DNA of 64,000 nt from Panonychus citri (lineage: Eukaryota; Arthropoda; Arachnida; Trombidiformes; Tetranychidae), in assembly GCF_014898815.1 (NCBI RefSeq), contig NW_026515468.1:992001-1056000 (forward strand). Reading direction: 5' to 3'. Position 1 is the first letter of the stretch; every line of letters starts with the position of its first letter. The notes beneath the pieces are model-generated. The model had not been told where the DNA came from. It worked only from the letters and a program-made list of their open reading frames with translations, and did not search any database. The translations under genes were made by a program, and so were the position numbers. Positions 58,641-64,000 of the stretch are shown here, piece by piece.

Positions 58641-60412
58641 GGTGATTGAGATATTCCTTCGTGTAAAATTCTGTCCAAGAATTAGATGATAAGTTGGCTT
58701 CTCAAATATAAAAATTCTTATTGCTTCTTCTGAGTATTTGGGATAATACTTGATGAAAATTTGTGAGACTCAATCGCTTTTATTGGTGTATCTCTTTTAT
58801 CAAATCCTCTGAATTCGTGACGTGATCTGTAAATTTGTAGTCCAAGTTTTCAGCGAGGCCAGCGACATAAGCGATGATCCAGCTCCGGAATCTACCAAGA
58901 TCTGATTCTAATCGGTTGATCGCGATCCCAAACTTGTACGTAAATAATAGGATCTGTCTCTTCTTTGTTACTAATTTCAGTTGATATGTTAATTGTCTGT
59001 TGATTGTTCTCTGCATCGATCTTCTTTTTCGACCAACAGTCTTTGATAGTGTGACCTTTGCGTCCACAGAAGTCACATTTGACTTCTTTTCTTTGACCTT
59101 GTGGGTTACCTTGAGGTTGAGGCGTTTGTTCATTGTTTTGTGAACATTGATCTTGTGGTTGTTGATCATTGGGTCCTTGAGACTGATTGTGTTTATGGTT
59201 CGATTTGAAGTGTTTTTTGTGATTGTGTGAGTTACTTTTTCTAAAACCTGACTGATTTGCTTGGTTTGATTGTGTTTGTCCTTGATTTGGGGGCATTGCT
59301 GGATCGCTAAGATTATAATTGGATAGTTTTGTCTTAATCTCATCTAAGGTTTGATTCTCTTCCTTTAACGAGCTTTTCTGAGTTCGAAAGGTAATGAGTG
59401 AAGGATGAATTGAACTATTCCTATCTCTGAAAGTCCACTGACTTTCATTTCAGCTGCTTTTTTAATTCTAAGGACATGAGTGTTAGGGTCGTCACCTTTT
59501 TGAGTTGTGAAAATTAATGTGTTTCCTGCTAATGAAATTTCATGATTTCCTATGTACATTTCTCTTAAGCGGTTACATAAATGTCTAAATTCTAGTTGAG
59601 GTTCATTCTTAGTATGGACTCAATCTCATTAAACATATATAGGTAGATTTAAATTCAAAATTTTGATTTTTATCTTATCAGGAAATTGATTATTCGAAGA
59701 CGCATATCAAGACCTTCTAACCATTCGTGTAAATTTGTACTTTCTTCGTAGCGATGATAGATTTTGACCAGTTAAGGTCATAATCAATGTTCTATAATCG
59801 ATTCTGATTATGGTATTGATTCTGATTTGTAAAATTTATCAGTGTTTGATTATTCTGCGTTGTTTGTTGATTCCTACAGGGATTGATTCATGTAACCTTG
59901 ATTGTCTGTAACTGATTGATTAAGTTGGTATATGTGATTGGGAATTAAGGCTCATCTATATCATCAAAGAAGTCAGATTGACTTCTGGTTCGACTTATAT
60001 TCTTGATCAGATGTTCTGAGAAGATCTTGATTTGCATAGCTAATTTAGCTCTTTTAAATCTTCATAAGTCAATGACTATTTTCAGTTCAAAGAAACCCAT
60101 ATCTAATAGTTTTCTAATTGCTGGATCTGTCATTCCATTATTTCGTAGGATTTTCATTCTTTCTGGACATTCAAACCAAGCAAAATCAAATTTCTTATTT
60201 AGAGACTTGGGGATCATCATAATCGCCATAAAACACCATCATTGTCTGCAAGGCCTCATTAAATTTTCGTGTAAAATAAGGTCCATTTGGGATATTTTGA
60301 TTCCATCTCGTTTAGAATATGACTTTGTTAGCGTCCACACTGTTGAATTCCCAATGGTGATGACTGTGGGGTTCTTTGGGTCAACTGTAGCTTTATTTGG
60401 TTGATCTTCCAT
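58641..60412 (-). pseudogene. gag-pro: Gag and protease of element B
   Basis: ATG 60412 (MEDQPNKATVDPKNPTVITI). Capsid-like block EMYIGNHEISLAGNTLIF, KKAAEMKVSGLSEIG, a His/Asn/Gln-rich basic linker, an intact CCHC knuckle (CDFCGRKGHTIKDC), and a retropepsin site VDSGAGSS near 58870-58900 lying in a different frame from the knuckle. Several one-base breaks occur. Confidence 0.75.
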
Positions 60413-60706
60413 TATCAATGAATAATAAGACGATATTTCGGATGATGAAGAGTTAATTGTGGTTGATGGTGATGATATTGAAGTCAATTGACTTCAAGGG
60501 TATACAAGGTTAACTTGATGACGCAGTAGAATCGATGAGTGTAATTTGGATGAGGTCACTTAGAGTGTTGTACTTATTTGAGCGGAAACGGCGTAAATTT
60601 GGAACAAGGTGAGGAGGTTACAAGTCAGTGACTTGAACAGGAGGCACAATCTTTAGAAAAACACACTAAGCTTAAGTATCTGTATTCTTGTATATATGAG
60701 GAACAA

Positions 60707-60719
60707 GGAATCTCCACCA
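60707..60719 (-). other. Primer-binding site of element B
   Basis: Reads TGGTGGAGATTCC on the minus strand, two bases inside L3, as in element A. Confidence 0.65.
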
Positions 60720-60721
60720 TT

Positions 60722-61300
60722 TGTTAAGGTTATCGCTATGAGGGGAGGAAGACACAGCTTAACTTAACAACCGAGAGTAATTAAATCAATCCGTAGATTA
60801 ATTAACCACCTTCGTTTAAATTTATATACCGAGTTCGGGGATAAATCTCTATGTAAAGCAGAAGTCAATTGACTTCTATTTACACATACACGTTGAATAC
60901 ACACAACTTAGAACTTGAATTATATAGATTTTAATTGTCGTTTTGAGGTAGATAGATAAATGAAGAACAATAGAAAAGTAATTAAACTGAAATACGGAAG
61001 AAGTAATTTGAGTAATTAAGCCAATTAAGGATAATAATGGAGAGAGAGTAACATAAAGAATTTGATCCAGTTACTAACTGGCGAGAGAAGAAAAGAATTG
61101 TTTATATATTCTATTCTCTTTCCTAACAGCGAGGAAATTTAAATGTATTAACCAATGAGGTAAAAGATTAATTTGTCTTATCAAATGAGGATTGAGATTT
61201 TGAATAGAAAGGAAAATAACTTAATCAATTTTGATTCTCTTTCTTGATTAGTTAATTAAAGGAAAGCAAGCAGTCAATGACTGTAACCCTTAGAGCCCAA
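60722..61300 (-). repeat. Gypsy-family LTR, copy L3, shared by elements B and C
   Basis: Reverse complement of L1 with small indels. The start next to ORF3 is near 61300 (TGTTGGG), and the boundary is approximate because no clear purine tract precedes it. Confidence 0.85.
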
Positions 61301-61322
61301 CACATGATTTGGACACGGACTC

Positions 61323-63665
61323 TTAACGGGTTCTGGACAATCCTAGAGAAGTCAGTGACTTCTTGCGTTCCTCAGTGAGACGATATAGTTCAGGTACCAA
61401 CTCTATAGCTGCAGGTTCGATGTGTTGATCAGAATAATATTTCTGTTTTCTCATTTTTCTTCTCGAAATCGGCCATAGTCGTAGGGTGAAACTTTAAATT
61501 CTTTCGGCCAATCTCCGATGAATTCCATTGTTTCTGTTAATAGGCTGGACATGAACATATTAGGAGGATACAAGCCTCAAATCCTTGATTCATTGATCTG
61601 GTTTCCGTTAGGGTTTGTCGTGTTTTCTCAATTCGGTCAAAGTCAATTAAGTAACAATACAAGGTATAAGAAGCATCGATGAGTGGTGAATGATATTTCC
61701 TTTGTAAAATCGCGTTGAATAGGAGAAATGAACAGTATTTCAATCCTAATGAGTCGTTTGCACGATAAGTATTATAATATGAGGCCACATACGATTCTAT
61801 TTAGTAAATACTCGTGATCAGCAATTGAGAGAAAGAGTGAAGTCTCCTGTTTGACCAGAAACGATTATCCGATCGTATTGTCTCAGGATGGTGACTTCAT
61901 GTCGAACTCGTTTGAAACACTTAGCATATTGAGTCTCTTTTTTTTAAGACCATGTAACTCAGTTCCGAATGAATTTTTTGTTGCTTCCGATGAATGTCGG
62001 ACGAACTCATGATAAACGACCTTAGGTGAGGCATCGATGATGGCAACCCACACAGGAACTGAATATAATTGTCCATCTTTCATTCGTATCTTCGCATTTT
62101 CTAAATCAATGGCACAGATTCTGAGGTCACGATCCTTTGCTTTTAGAACGGCTCGAGTAATGGTTTCAGCATATTCAGCTGGAGGAGCCATATCAGGTGT
62201 AGAAGTTAATAACTTCTCCTGTAGGTACTTTTTGTGTAGTACTTGTTTCCTATTTCTTTCTTTAACGTTCCAAAGTTTTGGGTTTTCTTTTCTGAATTCA
62301 AAAGATTCTCGAGCTCTTCTTGAATTGAATCGAGATCTGTACGAATAGTTAGGAGGCGTAGGACCTTTATGATCAGGCTGATAACTATCTGGATTACTGA
62401 ATTCATGAGGTTCTGATTCTTTGGACGGTCTATCGGTTAATCTAAGCGATGGTGCAGTTACTAACTGCAAGGGTTGAGGCTCAATTGGTTTGTTGATGAG
62501 CAAGGTAAAATGCCCTTCTTCTATCATTACGACGGTGTCTAGCTCTCTTCGCTTATCAGCAGTAGTACGATAGGTATAGTTGTTGTCACTTTGGGCTTTT
62601 ACTTGAGCTGCTCTCTCTAATGCTTCTGTTTCATTGATCTCGTTCCATTCATCTATTGTTGAACTTTCGGATGATGTTGATGGTTTTTGAGATGAGGATG
62701 ATGATGAGCTTATTTCCGCTGTGTAACGAGCATTACTGTCGACACTTGTCTCTTGTGTTAAAACATCGTCCCAGAAAACACTATCTGCGCTCTTCATTAG
62801 TGACAAAGAGATTAACTTGATCAATTTGATCATTAATTGCGGAAGTTGATGGTTGTGGTGACAAAGTCAGTGACTTTGAGGGTTCAAACACTCTTTTAGC
62901 TGTTGGTGGTGTTGAAGGTAATTCTTGTGGTTTTCTCTTTCTTTGGTTAGTAGCATCTTTGATAATCGGTTCAGGGTCAAAGATTTTCAAAACTTTCTCT
63001 CAATCTTCTTGAATCAATTCAGGTCTTTGGGTCAATGGTGACGAGATGAGTGGTGATTCTAGCACAATCATAAGTGATTCTATTTTGATAATCGATCGGG
63101 TTTGAGAAAATTTCACCAACATAAGAATCTTCAAAGTTGAAGTCATTTGACTTCATTTTGCACCAATTTCTCATGTATGTTAAGGCTAAATCGTAGGTTC
63201 CAGAAAATATACATTGATCGTAAATGCATCTTACTTTGTATCCATAGAAATTTCCAATGTTTACATCGTTGACTAAGATGCTTGTGCCTCGGCAACTGAG
63301 AGTAAGGCACGTAAATTGGTGACCATTCAAGTCAATGACTTGATCTTCGGCTTTCGGTTTCTCTCGATTTGGAACAGCGTTACCAAGAGATGTGAACATT
63401 TACTGCAATAAATACTGTTGCAAGACCCACATGATAATGGTTCTCGAGCAACGTGAGAGCACAAATTACACAAATCCTTTGGTCTTGGTTCATCTGATGA
63501 TTGAGAGACGACGAAACCTGGTTCTGGTTTAACACGAGAAAGGGCGGTTTCTAATTGTTCATCTGAATAATTTGATTTTGTTGAAACCTTTTCCTTTAGA
63601 TATTCACGGTAATCGGTCACAGAAATTGTCTTTATCTCTTTAGGTAACACACGATATTGTGACAT
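61323..63665 (-). CDS. ORF3 of the gypsy family: Cys-rich RING/TRAF-like region plus DEDDh exonuclease domain
   Basis: Lies after integrase and before the 3' LTR (env position). ATG 63665, stop 61323, about 780 codons in five or more frame segments because of small indels. N-terminal part: a C-x2-C-x9-C-x2-C-x4-C-x2-C cluster (CNLCSHVAREPLSCGSC, YCSKC), then a TRAF-zinc-finger-like segment (VRCIYDQCIFSGTYDLAL, ending in Cys). The middle is Ser/Pro-rich and probably disordered. C-terminal part: exonuclease motif I AIDLEN (62099-62107), strand pair VPVWVAIIDASPKVVYHEFV, motif II YDRIIVSGQTGDFTLSLN (in another frame, near 61840-61890) and motif III HSPLIDASYTLYCYL near 61650-61695. All four acidic residues and the His are present, as in REXO/ISG20-type 3'-5' exonucleases. 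Function in the element is unknown. Confidence 0.7.
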
Positions 63666-64000
63666 CTTAAGTTAGTAACTTAACTGTTTGGTGTGCAAAT
63701 GGTTCACTTTGTTGTTGATTAATTAGAAGTCAATTGACTTCTAACACAGATCACAGTTTTCACCGATTGTTTCACTTTACAGGAAGTACTTAATTTGATT
63801 TGAACAATTGAATTGATGAACTTAAAAGGTAAATTGTAAATTGAACACAGAAAATAAGAAATTAATTTGGTGAGGAAGTTGAACACTTAAGTAGTCAAAG
63901 GATATGAGAACAATGATGATTTCCTTTGGCTATTTATATGATTAGTTTAAAGCTTAGCCGTGGCTTAAGAAATCAATGATTTTTAATTAACATAAGCCGA
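63666..64000 (-). other. Integrase-ORF3 spacer of element C, running off the window
   Basis: Matches the spacer of element B. The integrase of C is expected just beyond 64000. Confidence 0.7.

Larger units (their letters stand above)
53163..63744. repeat. Dispersed palindrome family AGTYA(n)TRACT in the gypsy cluster
   Basis: Palindromes of 13-22 bp start at 53163, 53365, 53563, 53800, 53937, 54356, 54454, 54988, 55334, 55968, 56164, 56440, 57005, 57190, 57521, 57574, 58089, 58384, 59068, 59428, 59968, 60064, 60479, 60621, 60860, 61067, 61269, 61347, 62201, 62453, 62862, 63138, 63327, 63667 and 63723. Core GTCA/TGAC or GTTA/TAAC with a 0-4 base centre. Outer bases differ (GA..TC, GC..GC, CA..TG, TA..TA, CC..GG) but remain complementary. 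They occur in LTR, leader, gag, pol, spacer and ORF3. Confidence 0.85.
56305..64000 (-). mobile_element. Minus-strand gypsy copies B and C in tandem, sharing one LTR
   Basis: Read right to left: integrase-to-ORF3 spacer (63666-64000), ORF3 (61323-63665), LTR L3 (60722-61300), primer site, gag, protease, integrase C-terminus, spacer, truncated ORF3, LTR L2 (56305-56817). L3 is therefore the 3' LTR of C and the 5' LTR of B. Such arrays arise by LTR-LTR recombination or nested insertion. The start of C lies beyond the right edge. Confidence 0.8.

Overview
This is eukaryotic nuclear DNA, most likely from a spider mite (Tetranychidae) or a close acariform relative. The evidence is a gustatory-receptor-type gene of the kind expanded in spider mites, short introns (55-110 nt) mixed with one huge intron, AT-rich spacers, and animal-only genes (Goliath-type RING ligase, sarcoglycan, Yurt/EPB41L5, AP-1 gamma). 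The species call is inference. No bacterial features (operons, Shine-Dalgarno sites, CRISPR) are present, and I saw no tRNA or rRNA gene.

Host genes, mostly on the minus strand: EPB41L5/Yurt (3' end cut by the window edge), WDR46/UTP7, a Goliath/RNF150-type ligase whose first coding exon lies 15.7 kb from the rest, beta-mannosidase, RAMAC, VAC14, an unrecognised single-pass membrane protein, beta-type sarcoglycan (plus strand), an unrecognised multi-span membrane protein, ALG1, a gustatory receptor with three frame breaks, and AP1G1. I assembled the gene models by hand from conserved sequence and checked that splice phases agree. They serve ribosome biogenesis (WDR46), mRNA cap methylation (RAMAC), N-glycan synthesis and breakdown (ALG1, beta-mannosidase), endosome and Golgi traffic (VAC14, AP1G1, Goliath) and membrane or cytoskeleton structure (Yurt, sarcoglycan). 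They do not form one pathway.

Mobile DNA: a complete Ty1/copia retrotransposon (10505-16795, target duplication ACTTT) lies inside the Goliath intron. A 296-bp TA-flanked MITE made of hairpins lies upstream of VAC14. Two gene pieces, a RABGAP1-like last exon and the gustatory receptor, are each bracketed by long direct repeats. From 53.15 kb to the right edge is a nested cluster of one gypsy-type family: plus-strand element A is interrupted at 56305 by minus-strand copies B and C that share an LTR.

The most unusual content is in that cluster. After the integrase, where an env gene would sit, the family carries an extra ORF of about 2.3 kb. It encodes a Cys-rich RING/TRAF-like N-terminus and a C-terminal domain with all the landmarks of a DEDDh 3'-5' exonuclease. 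The family is also studded with 14-22 bp palindromes built on AGTYA...TRACT. Their outer arms vary but stay complementary.

Many frame breaks, in transposons and also in conserved genes (VAC14, AP1G1), are 1-2 base losses in homopolymers or dinucleotide runs. Some may therefore be assembly indels rather than true decay.
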